A program made the position numbers and the translations under genes. Under the pieces are notes generated by a model. That model was given only the letters and a program-made list of their open reading frames with translations, was not told where the DNA came from and searched no databases. This document shows, piece after piece, positions 44,716 through 57,500 of a DNA stretch of 64,000 nucleotides (the first letter of the stretch is position 1; each line of letters begins with the position of its first letter). This stretch comes from Amblyomma americanum (lineage: Eukaryota; Arthropoda; Arachnida; Ixodida; Ixodidae), in contig NC_135500.1 of NCBI RefSeq assembly GCF_052857255.1, forward strand, positions 158,067,689 to 158,131,688, written 5' to 3'.

Positions 44716-47700
44716 TATCACAATTGAGTAGAAAATGTAAAATTAATTACTGCTGTTAATTGTGATATACACCCTTCTTTCGCTTCGCTTTTTTTTTCAC
44801 CTTTTTTGTTGGCTTGCATCTTCCGGAAGAAAATATATGTAATTTTGCATCTATTTCCCATTTTTCGCTGGCGAGTAAAAATTGGGTAGCGACGGCAAAC
44901 TGCTCAGTAAACAATTTCATATGCAGGTCTCAGCTACAGCTAAGTATAGAAGCATTCAGAGCAGCGCACCTACAAGCAACTGCATCGAAAACATAAACAA
45001 ATCATACCTTCCTAAATAGTTTAGGAAGTCGAGCACTACTGTCGATCAAATTTTAGGTCATAATGTTCTCTCCAATTCGAAGAATTGAGCCCAACATGAA
45101 GTCTCCATCTGTTTTTCCGCTTTTCAAGCACGCAGAGATTCTAAATTACACATACAGACGTCAACCAGTTCAGCTATACGCGAAGAGGAAAATTTATTCT
45201 CCAGCGACAAAAGGCTTCTTTCTAGATGCACAAGCGATGAGCTTACAGGGATATGCACACCAAGGGGTAAGCGGGGAAATGCGCATGCCACGTAAGAGCA
45301 AACTGCGCAACCTAGACCTTCTCCACTCAACAGCGCTTTGAAACAGACCAGAGGCGCGTAAGGCGAAGCACCCGTGTGGGTGTAATCAGAGATGGGCTGC
45401 ATAAAATGGGCGTTAAGGATAGAGCGAGAAACCGAGAGGTCGACGGAGGCAGGGATGGGCACGATTACGCAAGGAGCGCAGGGTTAGCACTTATAGCGTG
45501 ATATTTATGCACGTCCCCGGGGAATGTAGTTCGTAGGCGCCTCTCTAACTGCGAAGGCGGTAGTGCATGCGTAATTGCCCCTACTGTTCGAGAATTTGTC
45601 ACTTGCTTGGACGCTTTCCAGCGATTTCTTCATGTATGCGTTTGATTTGACCGGCTGTGCACTTCAAGACATCGGCCCACACGTCTTTTTTGAGCCGCCG
45701 GCATAAAGTGTACTGCTCATTGAATTAGATAACCGGTGAGCTCTCGTCAAGTTGATTTACTTCAGTAATGAGCAATTTTTTTAACTGTGTACAGAAGTGA
45801 ATAATTTATCGAGTCCTTGCTGGGCGACTAGGACGCCCATTAGTAAGAATTGGAGGCCCTGCTCATAACGTTTGATATAATCGTGAAGTGAAAAAATACG
45901 ACGAACCTCTGTCCATTCCGACGTTTACAGAGTGAACTTTATATGTGGTTCAATTCTGGCTACCCTATCACTTTTTCTACGCTTCTTAAATAAACCGATT
46001 TTCTAGCTGCTCATATACATAACCACGTGAGTATGGTGAACCGTAGTCAAGAAAACGCCTTTTGTAAAAAAAAATATCGAACTCGTTTTTGTGCATTGAC
46101 ATTTTAGTAATGACATCAGAAATTATGGCCACGGAAAAAGAAACGGCTCACATCTGTCATGCGTATAAAGAGTTAGAGTGATGTCGCACGCTACTTGGCA
46201 GTATTTTTTGCGTGTTCCGCAGAATTACGAAGCAGCGAAACCTCGCGAAGGTAATTCATCGGGATTGTTGGCGCTTCCCATGAAATCACGCCAGCGCAGA
46301 ACATCGGGCGAAAAGTACACGTCCAGAGGTGTTTTGTGCGCTTAGGTTATAACATACAGACCTGATATTTCAATAAAAGAGCTGATAAACAAAATGAGAC
46401 AAAAGCGCTGACATATGGATCACGATGATAGGTACGTCAAAGCTTGATGAAATGCAGTAGTTATTGCCGTGAATATGAGCTTGTCAGCATTAAAACGCCC
46501 TTGTTTGGATTATGCATGCACCCTCTTCTGCTGGGCGTGGCTCAGGTGTCTAATGATATGCGAGACAGATACTGCGCGATTTCCTTTCCCCCAAAAACCA
46601 ATTATTCTGCTGGCAAAGTGCTCGCAGGTCTTTCACCAATTCCTTCTGCTCCTTTTTTTTATCGCTCCCAAGCCAGCAGTTAAACAAACGTTTCAAGCAG
46701 TGGGCAGCAGTTCCAAGTGCAGAGAAACAGATATGAACCTCCTGGCTGTGAAGCCGAACATCGTCTGGTTTAACGTCTGGTGTCTGGTTTAATGGTTTCA
46801 TGCTTACTTTAGGTTTTTTGCGCTTTCAACAATATTCTCCAAATCATAATAAATTACGTTACCTACTTTCTTCAGTAGCCTTTTTATCAGTAATAAATGT
46901 TGAATGATTTTCAGCCTTATAAAATCTATATTTTTAGACAACAGAGTGTACTGTAACCGAAAGCTAGTAAAAAAAATTCACTTGAGATGCGTAGATGCGC
47001 TTTTAAATACTTAAGGTTACGAAACGTGAAACGGCGACGCAACCAGACACGTCTAGATGTGCTGCCATAGTAAATGATCATCGGAAATTGCCAGAAAAAT
47101 GTTTCAACTTCAGTGATTTCTAATTCGTAGTGCTTTTTATAATAATAAAATTTTATGTCTCTATGGTAAAATGCTCTATGGCTTCGATGATATTTAGTTT
47201 TTGAGTTTGCTGTTAAAATTTGTTTGCAAAAAGCAGTAATAGGTGTGAGTTACTGCGCAGCCATTCAGGCAGAAAAATAAAACCGTGGCTTTTTTAATTC
47301 TGAGTCACTTCTTAGGAATCTTAAGCACGGAATAATGCTTCAGTGCCGGACAACATATGCACGGAAGTAAGTTGAGCTGAAATATATTACATGTGCATTG
47401 GTAACAAAGAAAAGTTTGAAGAATCCTAAAGCACGGGGTTCCTTGTCCTTCCAAGACAAGTGTGTTTTCTGTGAGAATGTTATCACCTGCACGAGAACAA
47501 TGTTTTTTTTCTCTATATTCAGAAAATCTACTCAGAGTCTTGGTCTTTCGAATAATCTTTAACGACAAAATATCTTAAAGAAAAAGAAACAGCAGAATTG
47601 GTTTTCTTAAGGTGCGCTGGGTATTCTGCATTTGCATATGAAAGGAAGGCGGCATGCCATCGCTTTTTCAACTTTCATCCAACTTAGTGGTTGCCATCGA

Positions 47701-48279
47701 TGATCTCACATTAATAATGGATACCTTGAAACGAGTATGAGTTTTGGCAATGGAGGTCGTGTCATTGTGGAAATCAGAGTCACGTGTTTTCAATTCTGTG
47801 AAAAGTATACTCTCTACTCCAAGCTTGCAATGCGATAAAAATATTTGATCAGCAATCACAAAAAATGTTTCTTCTTACAAATGAAAGTCGCCAAGTTCCG
47901 ACAGGACAAAGTGAAAGGTCTCGGGAGTCTCACATCAGCATGCCATCCGCTTACAGCCATTTCGTAGCACCGCGCTAGTAGCGCGACCACTTCAGCCATT
48001 ATTTGAAATTTTCAAATCAATGTACGTATTTGTGAAACGTTCAGTTTGGAACGCCGGAAAAGCAACCCCTTGCTGTCGACAGTTTGACACTGAATTTAGA
48101 GACACCCGGTGCGCAAATGGAATGCAGTAGGGTGGACAGGGGGAATCGGCTTCTGCGCCATACGATATCGAGCGGATGTTAATAGCGTGAAGTCGAACAA
48201 ATTTCGTACTGCATTAAATACAACTCGCTATTCACGAATTTTACGGCGCCGTTTCAGTAGCAAGAGATTTTACGGTTCA
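44716..48279. other. Non-coding, no gene recognised
   Basis: AT-rich sequence without recognised genes. A 112-codon - strand frame at 45124-45462 and a 107-codon + strand frame at 46469-46792 have no family resemblance. Confidence 0.45.
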
Positions 48280-48283
48280 TTAC

Positions 48284-48600
48284 TGCATGTGGCGGACATT
48301 CTGTCCTGAACATAGTCGCAGAGTGGTCTTTGTTATGGGGCATGTGCGGCAGTCTTCGAACGTAGCGAGCATGTAGTTGACTGCCTGTGCCACCGTTGAT
48401 TGAAAAGTTTGCGCACAGTTCGAGCGCTGGTGTGAGAGAAACAGGCCCGGTTCAAGTGCAGCCCAGTGACACGTTACCCCGAGCGCGTCAAAGCGAGCGC
48501 TTTCAACGACGCAGAAACAACGCCCCGAGTTTTGTCTCTCGCCACAGAAGATACACGGCCGGCTACGCTGTACTTTTTGCTTGTTATATAGAATCGTGTT
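48284..48600 (-). pseudogene. Probable BEL/Pao gag zinc-finger remnant
   Basis: The - strand frame (48609-48280) contains RPCIFCGERQNSGRC, then VVESARFDALGVTC, LEPGLFLSHQRSNCAQTF and later DCRTCP. The order CX2CX8C, a V...R...L spacer, then C...L.PGH...C, resembles the Cys/His-rich end of BEL/Pao-type Gag proteins. Several Cys and His positions are lost or shifted. No protease, reverse transcriptase or LTR is seen nearby. An unrelated Cys-rich frame remains possible. Confidence 0.4.
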
Positions 48601-50109
48601 GCAGCACAATAGGTTCCACTGGCGAGAGTTGGCTCTAGAGAATGACTTTTTTTTTTCCCCAGGCAGCTATCACCCTGACGTCGCGCTGGTATTTTTCATT
48701 TATAAATTTTTTCTCACCTCATGGAGAACACTGAAGCCTAAAGAATGTTTCATCTTCGCATTTTTTCAAAGTTGTTTTGTTAAATTTTCATTTCGAGGGC
48801 TTTTTATGTACTGTCTGATTCAATGCAAAAAACAAAATTGTCGGAACCTCAGGCAGTTCTAGAGTCAGCTTTAATAGCGTTAGAATAGAGGTGAGCCTCT
48901 CATGCAAATAAAAGCAGTGGTATCACACATAATAGGCTCAAACAACAAAGGCAACGGTTTCTAAGTAAGACAGGATTTATTTCTCTTCTGTATAGCTAGC
49001 GGGTGTCATTGAGAATAGAATCATCAGCATTACCTTCTTAGGTGGAGCCTTCCATTTAAGGATAAAAGCTACGCAGCAGCATTACTCATTCATTTCAGAA
49101 AAAAAATGTACTTTGTTTCGAGCATGCAGCTGCAGCCTTTTTATTAGATTGGCCCCAGAAACTGAACCATCTGGGGCAATAAAGAAGTCAGAGAGATAGT
49201 GTAAATGGACAAGCAATCACTACCGATGATCGCACTAGTCTTATAGGCTCTAGAGAATGTCCCGACTTCATTCTCTACGTGTCAGGTGACGCAAAGAATG
49301 TGACCTGATGTAGCGCCTCCACATATTTGGCTAGGCAGGCCGACTAGCTGTCTGGGTCACGAATTTTGTGTCTACTCATGACAGACACTTGTAGGTTAAA
49401 CCTCAATTCATTAACGTAACTCTTCTTCTTAGAACGAGAACATTACATAACCTACTTGATTAGGGCGTCTGGGAAAACTTTTACGAAAATATGTTACAAA
49501 CAAGGACAGGTGAAAATCAAACGGACACAAAAAAACGCTATTGCCGGACCCGAGCTGTATTTAGCAATACGTAAATTATAACTGCGAAAAACACTATATT
49601 CGTGTCTTTTATGCTTGAAACCTTTCAACATTGCTCTCATTCATCGAAATGTTATTTCACATGAAAACTCTAAAGCTACAGTGGCATCGAGGCATGCTTG
49701 GACAAAAGCCCTAACGACGGTGCTGAGAATCCGGACCCGAACTCTGAAGGTGATCAGTGAAGTTAGGAATGCATGTCGGTAGCAGATATACGAAATTAAT
49801 ATCATCGTGTGAGCTAACTGAGCAATCATCATAGAAAATGGCAGCAAAAAGAAAATGAGGACGACATCGAAGAAACAAAGGGACGAGGACAAGCGCTGAG
49901 CTACTACTAATTTAACTTTAACTGATAACTCGGGCATATTTTATACGCGCTGAGGCATCAAATGGCCAGGAATCTGGAACAAACTTCGCTGCAGAGCCGG
50001 CAACATTACAACTCTTTATATTGCTCTCTATTATCATAAAAATTACATTATATTTACACCTACTGAATTTAATCAAATAAAGTAATAACATTCGTGACGT
50101 CCTAACCAA
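48601..50109. other. Non-coding, no gene recognised
   Basis: AT-rich sequence with no recognised gene. A - strand frame of 98 codons (49641-49937) has no family resemblance. Confidence 0.45.
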
Positions 50110-50350
50110 ATGAAGAAGGAGAATTGGCCTTGGGTAGCGCATGTAACGCGAAGGCAAGATAACCGATCGTCGGTAAGGGAAACAGACTGTATTCCAAAAG
50201 AAAGCAAGCGTGGCGGAGAGGCAGAAAGTTAGAGGGAGGGATGAAATTAAGAAGTTTTCGGGGATAAGGTGGCTGAAGCTGGTTAATTATAGAGATACGG
50301 GTATAGCCTTTGTCCTGTAGTTGGCAAAGTCAGAATGATGATGATGTTTA
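50110..50350 (+). mobile_element. RTE-like LINE 3' terminal fragment
   Basis: The + strand shows ENWPWVAHVTRRQDNRSSVR, and in another frame RDEIKKFSGIRWLKLVNYRD then IAFVL. This matches the W.WAGH..RR.D.RW and W.DEIRKFAG..W..LA..R segments at the extreme C-terminus of RTE-type reverse transcriptases. The end GCCTTTGTCCTGTAGTTGGC is followed by a GATGATGATG tail, as in the copy at 31.9-32.5 kb. It is a short, decayed 3' piece. Confidence 0.62.
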
Positions 50351-52599
50351 ACTTCTATTGAGTGCAAAAGTGCGGACGAAACGAGGGCTTAGAAGACACA
50401 GTTAGAGAAAGAGTTACGTTCGTTCAGTTGCAACATTGAGACAACACAAGGAAAGAAATTCTCTGGTAACGTTTGAATGCGGCGACTTTGAGTCCTTATG
50501 AAACGTCGCTATTTGGCGGTGAAGCTTACTCTTTCACTCACGCAGGCTGCCTGCTATTTAATTTATATAGGCGCCTGAAGTTAAAAAACTTTACGGCAGC
50601 GCTTAGAGACTTGAGAATGGAAGAAAGGTTTTGGTGGCGCAGTGAAGATGCATAACGATGGCTATTACTACACTCAAAGCTGCATAAGCGTTCCCTTTTA
50701 ATGCTGGAGGAAACGGCAATGAAAGCAGGATAGTAGATAATACACGGTGTTGAAAGCTCTGCTGCACGTGTCTGCAACGATTTCGAGATGTGGAGAAAAA
50801 AAGTGAATGCCCCCTAATTGTTCTCCAGCTTTCTAAACCTCGTGTAGTACCCTTCTTGCTCCAAGCTCCTTCTCAGCATTTAATTTTTCCTAGTACTAGG
50901 AAGGCTCTTGAACTCGACATTAAGTGGTGAGAAGAGGTACAACTAACTAAAATGTTACGACACGTGGTGCTCTGCATTGAGCCTTGTTCCGGAAAATGCC
51001 CAGAAAACCCTTAATGACTGGCACGAAGTACGCTTGGACTTAGAATCTGTTCTGCAATTAACATGGCTTAGGAAGAGCGCACATGAATCAGGTGAAAGAG
51101 AAAAGAAATTCCACGAATGCTTGCTTGCTGGGTGGTGCTGACCTGAGTGCACGACGAGTGCTCATTTACCGCTTCGGAGATCAAAATATTCTCGGCCGCT
51201 TTATTGGTGCCACAAAGGGCGTTGGTGATTAGTATGCTGTAGGCCCCGTCTCCTATTTCGTCGTTTATTTGGCAAGGATTTCGTTTTTCTTTCTTACGGT
51301 TTCCTGAGCAGTTCTAGAAGTTCTAGAGCATAACTTTGTCATACGTGGAAGAACAGCAGCAATGATGAAGCACTAAAGAGCTGTAAATTCGTGGCTCCAA
51401 ATAACTTCTCTGCCACGTAACGCTTATGTGCACTTGCGAGGTCACAATTATTTGGTCCTTTAACAAATTTCAATGGGCTAAGGTGCGCCCTCATTTATAC
51501 AAACGGGCCGCTATCTTAATATCATAAGAAAACAATTTGTGACATAAGAAATTACATGACATTACATACGCAAGCATAAACCAGATCACTGAGTCTCATG
51601 GAGATGCGCAACATCATTTCGCAACAGAGAAGATCTTTTCTGATACAATAAGTTTACACATGAAGTGGTGTAGGCCTGTCACGTAGTCAGCACTCTGAGA
51701 TGGAGAAGTGGGCTTTTGTAGGAACTTTTGACTGATTCTTGCGATGGTGGTTTTTGATTACTTTTTAGTTGTGTTTCGAATAGAACATATATAGTTCCTA
51801 GTGAGAGCTCGTCCTGATCTTTCTTTGTTTGGTCCACGTCCGCTTAAGCTGTTTCTTTCAAAATGGAGAGGAAAGTACGAACCACGCTCCTGCTTTTACC
51901 AGTCGCGCATTAAGCAGCAAGTGAATATCATACCATTAATGTGCAACTGACATCCTCCTTGCCTTAGTGGCCGCGTAGGGCGCATGCATACCTTTCGGTT
52001 CAAAATAGCAACTTAATTTTTAACGTCTTCTTCTGTTCAGAACTATAACCTGCAGCTATCACGCACTTTCAGCAAAGGAAATGCTGTCGTTCGCTTTGTG
52101 GTATGGCTGCAACGCTTCAGGCCATGAGCACCGCTATCTTGAATACATTACATATTTCACTTGCTCCAACAGCTTGAAATAATGACACCGCTCTTGATTA
52201 ATGTCGACTTTCTGCATATGCGTCAACACTGCAGGTGTCCATTAAGGTAAGGCGGGCATATAGTTAAAACACCTTTTTTCATATTGTTATTATTGTCTTG
52301 GATCAATCTGAGCAATAAACATCTCCTTAGAAGGTGATTATCTGAGCCATATAACTGAGGAAAATGAACCACCCACGTATATCGTCTACGTGAATCCAGA
52401 GTTTGCCGTGTATTTCAGTTTTCAAGTGACCATTCGATTAGTTCTTTACACTTTCTTTAGTTTCATATGAAGATTCTTTTTGAATTCTACCCTCACTTAT
52501 CCTAGGAGGCAAAACATGATCGACCTCGGTGATCCCACGTGATAATTGAGGTTGCAGCAGCTCCCAGTATGTTCTACGGTTCCCTGCAGCGAGTGTACG
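50351..52599. other. Non-coding, no gene recognised
   Basis: AT-rich sequence with short frames only and no recognised gene or repeat. Confidence 0.45.
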
Positions 52600-53010
52600 G
52601 GGAAGCCGAAATCGGTATTGCCTATGTAAAACCCCATTTCCAATGTCGCATGTCGGCGCCGGAAGGACTAATGCACGCGCAAAACCGCCGTTGGTCCTGA
52701 AGAGCCTCTCTTACCCGTCCAATGTAAGATAGGTTGGTCAGTTTGGCGGACTGAAACACTAGACCGATATTGGCTCGAGCCAAGAATCCACAAATTGTCA
52801 CATTTACAGCATCCATATCGGCCAATATTCAAAGAATCCACATCTGCCAATAAGGGGGCTTGGTGGGCTACTTCCACTGTGCTCATACTTACCTGATTTG
52901 CAGAACCTATATTGTAGCACTTGGGTTGCCCATAATCGTTTCGCAGGGTCCACTGTTTCATATCCCACTGTGGGGTACATAGATAGCTTTCTGAGAAACA
53001 AGCGTTAGTT
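52600..53010 (-). repeat. Dispersed repeat with CCGATAT/TTGGCTCGAGCCAA units
   Basis: The block is GC-richer than its surroundings and built of short related segments: CCGATAT at about 52,765, TATCGGCCAATATTC at about 52,813 and TCCACATCTGCCAATAAG at about 52,839. It includes a perfect 14-bp palindrome TTGGCTCGAGCCAA (52770-52783). The same style of segment (CCCATATCGGCG, CCCAAATTGGGCTCG, CCCACATCGATG) occurs at 58.5-58.8 kb. Frames of 65-116 codons are open on the - strand, probably because of the repeat composition. Confidence 0.5.
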
Positions 53011-54359
53011 TGTGGCAAGCGCCACTGAAGTTTTTCGTATCGTCATCCCTTTGTCCTCACGTTTTTTTTCAGATATACACCAGCGTCACTAAGTAGCTCC
53101 AATGGCAGAACAAATAGAATTAAGCTGAACAATACTGCTCATGTAGACATATTCGACTGCGTTTGGACAGGCACTTTCTTTTATAGCTTCGTAAACATCA
53201 TGCCTAAGCGAAGCGCGTATCACAGAAAGCGTCCTCCGAATGTTTTACTTCGTACTGTAAATTTTTCACGCAAACATGCAATTCACTTCTAATATGCCGT
53301 GCGTACTCTCTCTTTTTCATCGAACTTGAGCAGTGCAACAAAAGCTTCATAGCTTAAGACCTCTAACTGCCAAATACAGCTGGAAATGTTGACACTGAAT
53401 GTAGACGCGCGGAGGTTGAGATTGACTCATGTCCCGCAAGTCATATCACGTGCAGGACGCCTCGCCTGGACAGCACGTCGGGCGAGTGGCAGCCTTCTGC
53501 GAAGAAAATTTGGCTGATGTGTGTAGTTTACGTGCGAGACGCTGTCATTCCGAGCAGGCACTAATCCTCGTCTACAGCCTCTAGGGGCCGTACGCAGGAG
53601 GATAAATTAAATCTGCCAGAAGGCTCAAGACGTAACAGTTTCGAGCAGCTCTTTTCTATATGCTGAATCGTGGCACAGTAAGAACCCTGTGTGATACCCA
53701 ATAGCTTACCTCTGTGCGAAAAGACGTGGGCACGGTGCTGCCGAGAAAGTAAAAGAAAACTATATGTTATCAATCTCAGAGGTGCAAAAAAGGCGACCGC
53801 TGCTGCAAATCTCTTGATGCGAGGGGTAGATGTTAACCATGCGCAACATGCTATTCGTATCAACTTCCGATGAACATTTATGAAATTATTACAGCCGATT
53901 TTGACCTCTGGATGTTATACGCTTTAAACAGTCTGTATTTTGAATACGATCGAAATATGTGTTGTAGTCTGTATTCCGTGATGACATTATGCTACAGGGT
54001 GCGTACACGACAGAACAACAGCTTTATGCAAGTATAAAAGAAGAAAGTTGAACGACTTTACATCAGTAAGTGGGCGTTTATGAGACCCTTCATATTATTT
54101 TCGTTGGCTTGGCTTTTAATTAAGCAATGCCTTTTGACTTTCCGTTCTAGGAGTTAAGATAGCTTCCGAAGTCTTCAAGCAACAGCGCGAAAGTCGCTTA
54201 CGTAAGGAAGAAGTACATAGCACTCGACCTATGTATCTCTCTCTAGAGTCCACAACTATTGTGGTATTTGAAACGAAATCACTGATTGTGAATTTTTGTG
54301 ATGCAAAGGCATATGTGCGCAAAGAACGCCTTGGCATAAGGTTTTTTGAAACTCAAGGT
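53011..54359. other. Non-coding, no gene recognised
   Basis: No recognised gene or repeat. A 100-codon - strand frame at 53561-53863 has no family resemblance. Confidence 0.45.
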
Positions 54360-54532
54360 GGTGTCCAAGACCCATTTCCCAAGCATTCCATCCGAAAAAG
54401 TCGAGCTCCAGGCAGGGGGAAGCTAGTACCCATTGTATCATCGCTGGTTACCCGTCGGCACTGGTGATCAAACCCCGCCCCACCCGCATGCGAGGTGGAT
54501 GGTCAACCGACTAGGCCACCGCTCCAGTAGTA
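54360..54532 (-). mobile_element. tRNA-derived SINE (Ruka-like)
   Basis: Read on the - strand, a perfect consensus A box TGGCCTAGTCGG (54517-54528) is followed by TTGACCATCCACCTCGCATG and a near-consensus B box GGTTTGATCAC (54464-54474). The spacing is that of a tRNA gene. The body continues past CGACTTTTTCGG and GGAATGCTTGGGAAATGG, the latter close to the body of the + strand unit at 28.2 kb. The tRNA-like head plus unrelated body, without a second acceptor-stem half, identifies a SINE instead of a tRNA. Its promoter is the best preserved of the three units. Confidence 0.68.
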
Positions 54533-57500
54533 ATATTTGTATTGCTTAGACACTGCAAGATTTGATTGAGCATTTTACTGCCATCTTATTGGAGCCGCGG
54601 GCCAGAAGCGCCCGAAAGTGTTTGTTCTGTTCCTGAATACTAAACAAATCTAGTCTGTGTTTGCCCGCCTGTAGCTCCCGCTGTCCTGATTACATCCCCC
54701 TTGGAGCAAAACAAAGAGATGGATTTCCTTAAATGTGGCTGTTTATAAAGTGCTGAGCTATTTTTGATAAAAATTGACATCTCCTTTTTTGTTCACCTAA
54801 AGGAGACCTGTAAATATTGCTTAGCTTTGACCAGTTCGTGTTTTTACCTCGCATATTTGTGATCTTGTTTAAAAGGGACTGATATTTCGATTCACACACC
54901 ACCACTGTATCTGAAGTTGACTGCAGACTAATGGGAGTGCATGAGATCGGTTGCAATGGCTCTAACACCCTGTGAACGCCTTCTGTTCTCTTTTTTGAAC
55001 ATTTCGTAGCCGCATTGGCGATTCCATGATGGTTTTATCTTGTCCGCTTTGCAAGGGAATTCAGAAACAAGGACGATGATATATACAAAAGCAAAGCTTT
55101 GTTTTAAAGGATTCCGACAAGATTCCCGCTTTTACATCCAACTGACAAACACCGTAATCAAGTCTGTTGAAAATCTAAAGCAAGCTCGAAAGGTACACAT
55201 TTTGAATACGTTATCTTTTACAGTTCGGTTAAATGAAAGGAGAACGCGGTTTCTGGTCTGTTTATAAAGTTTGAAATACCTACACCGTCGTGCTTACTAC
55301 TCAAACCTTGATCGAATGTGTACGCACTAGATACAAATGAGGATCTCTGTCATTGTTTCTGGGAACGTTTTTGCCTGCTACGGGAAACGACTAATCTGGG
55401 AGGCAGATATAAATTCATTGTGCTCCATTTAAACCGAACTTTCTATCCCTTAAACAGTCGCTGAATATAATGTGAAGTCTAGATGATATATCATTTTGAT
55501 TTTAAGTATTTGATCTTGTTTTTACATTCTTTTTATAGTAGCCCTGTCGGTGGCTTTCATTACTCCAGCTTTCGATTGCTTTTTGTGCTTTGTAAACACC
55601 AATGAATCACCCGACAGTGCCGGAAATTAAGCCCTTGAGCTGCAAGTGACCTCAAAGAGGATTGTGCTTGGAATATCTAAGAATACAGGTGATATTGGAG
55701 AAAGGAATCTACTTTTCGTCATGCCTTTCATTTTTTTAACTTTACTTCTGCTTACCAGGCCGCAGTGACCAGTCGACGTTAATATTATTGGAAAATAAAT
55801 TGTAATTCACAGTTATTTGAAATTGCTCTCCAATTCTAAATGACAGTTTTTCCGTCCATGTGGCTTATGCTTGGAATGAAAGCAAAAATGGTGATCTTCT
55901 AATGGGCTACACACATTGACCTGGAAAGCAATGAGAACCAGATAAACAACGAGCTGACATTTAAATCATGGCAGAGGGATAGGCTTCGAGTTCAATCTCG
56001 TTCACTTCCTCTTCGCGGCCGTCCCAAGGTTAAGGCCATTCCGGAGAGTTGTCTTCATCTAATATTCTGTGATGCAACACAACAGAAGTTTGAACGCAAG
56101 GGCACGGCGACACCGTTCTGAATGCCCGTCCCATATTCGCCGCTTTCGTACCCCCCTTGACGCTGCGATCAATCTAACCTTGTCAAAGCCGAGAAAAAAT
56201 TCTACTCGTCAGCATTAATCCGAATTATTATCTCAAGCTTCCGTGTCCAGTAAAAGTGCACACAAACTCTGGCACGCGTAGATCCAACAGTCCTTTCCAT
56301 ATAATTTTTCTCCATGGTTTCCGCGTCTGGCCTCCAGGCCTGCATTTAGTTGTAGGAATGTTTTATGGCATATATTTAGTGTAATACATGCACGACGGAA
56401 TTCGTATTTATATCAAAGCTACAAGAAATCTTAGGGAAAAGTGTGAGCGAATTCAGAGCTGCTAGGCAGCTGGAGCAAAAATTTGGTTTAGAAAAAATAT
56501 TGTGTAGAGCACAGTGAGTGCCCTGTGACTTCTAATGGCACTCAGGTGGCAGGAGTGATGCATTTCTCAAGAACTCCGCGAAATACAACTGCACTCATAA
56601 TGCACACTGGGTCTCAAAAGGTAAAAAAAAATCCATGCGCTAAGCATGATCCTCCGCTGACACGCTTCAGACACCATTTCTTTCCGAAAGCTATATAATC
56701 ACATCATGTGCAATGCATGTATTGAAGAAAACTGGTTCCGTGTTCGCCTGGACCCGGAACCTACCGTCATTATAAATATATCAAAACAGCAATAAGCGAG
56801 GATACATGACAAAAAGAAAGCAGAGCAGGATACTAGTAGTCTATTTTAATGGCCGTAACGGACGGCGCTGTTTGTTAAACATAACTGTGGTTTGCAGAAG
56901 TTTTCATTTGTAGAAACTGAAGTGTCACTGATTTCACGCGTTTTCTTAAGCATCAACTAGGGCAACTTCGAATTCAGATAAACGTCAAGCTGCGAGCATA
57001 AAATAGCTTTTAGCACAACAGTGCCATACCTTGTACATCCAGTCTGATCGGAAGTAAAACGACCAACCTCTGCATCAACGGGAGGTGCCAATGAAAGATT
57101 AAATTGCGGAAATCGTTTCCTATTGTCCCATATGCGCCCTTTCTATTTTATGCATCGAAAAATGATTGGTAGAAGCTTGAAGAAACATGGCCTTGGCAGC
57201 GGAGTTTTGAGCAATTGTCGAAGTAGAAATTTAGCCAACTTTCATGCACTTGTAGTTCCTTTGAGAACTAGCATAAATGCTTTCACATTTGCGTCCTTTG
57301 TGCTTGATGTGCGGTGCGTCATCAATCCCCGGGCACATGTAGTGCATAGACGTCAGTACATGGCAACAGTGCAAAGCATAAGCTTAGCTCACCATTCACG
57401 CTTTTCGGCCACCCTCTCCGCATGCTAGATGGTAGAGAAATTCCAGTCTGGTTAACTTTGATTGTCTTTCTGTAAGCACAAACTTAGGAGGACAAGAATA

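Noticed and set aside
52668..53018. 116-codon frame on the - strand as a Cys-containing protein
   Set aside because: It lies inside the CCGATAT-type repeat block, and related frames appear in the 58.5-kb copy, so it is repeat-driven.
57123..57428. 101-codon frame on the + strand
   Set aside because: No domain, no splice or initiation context, and a low-complexity neighbourhood; frames of this length are expected by chance in 64 kb.
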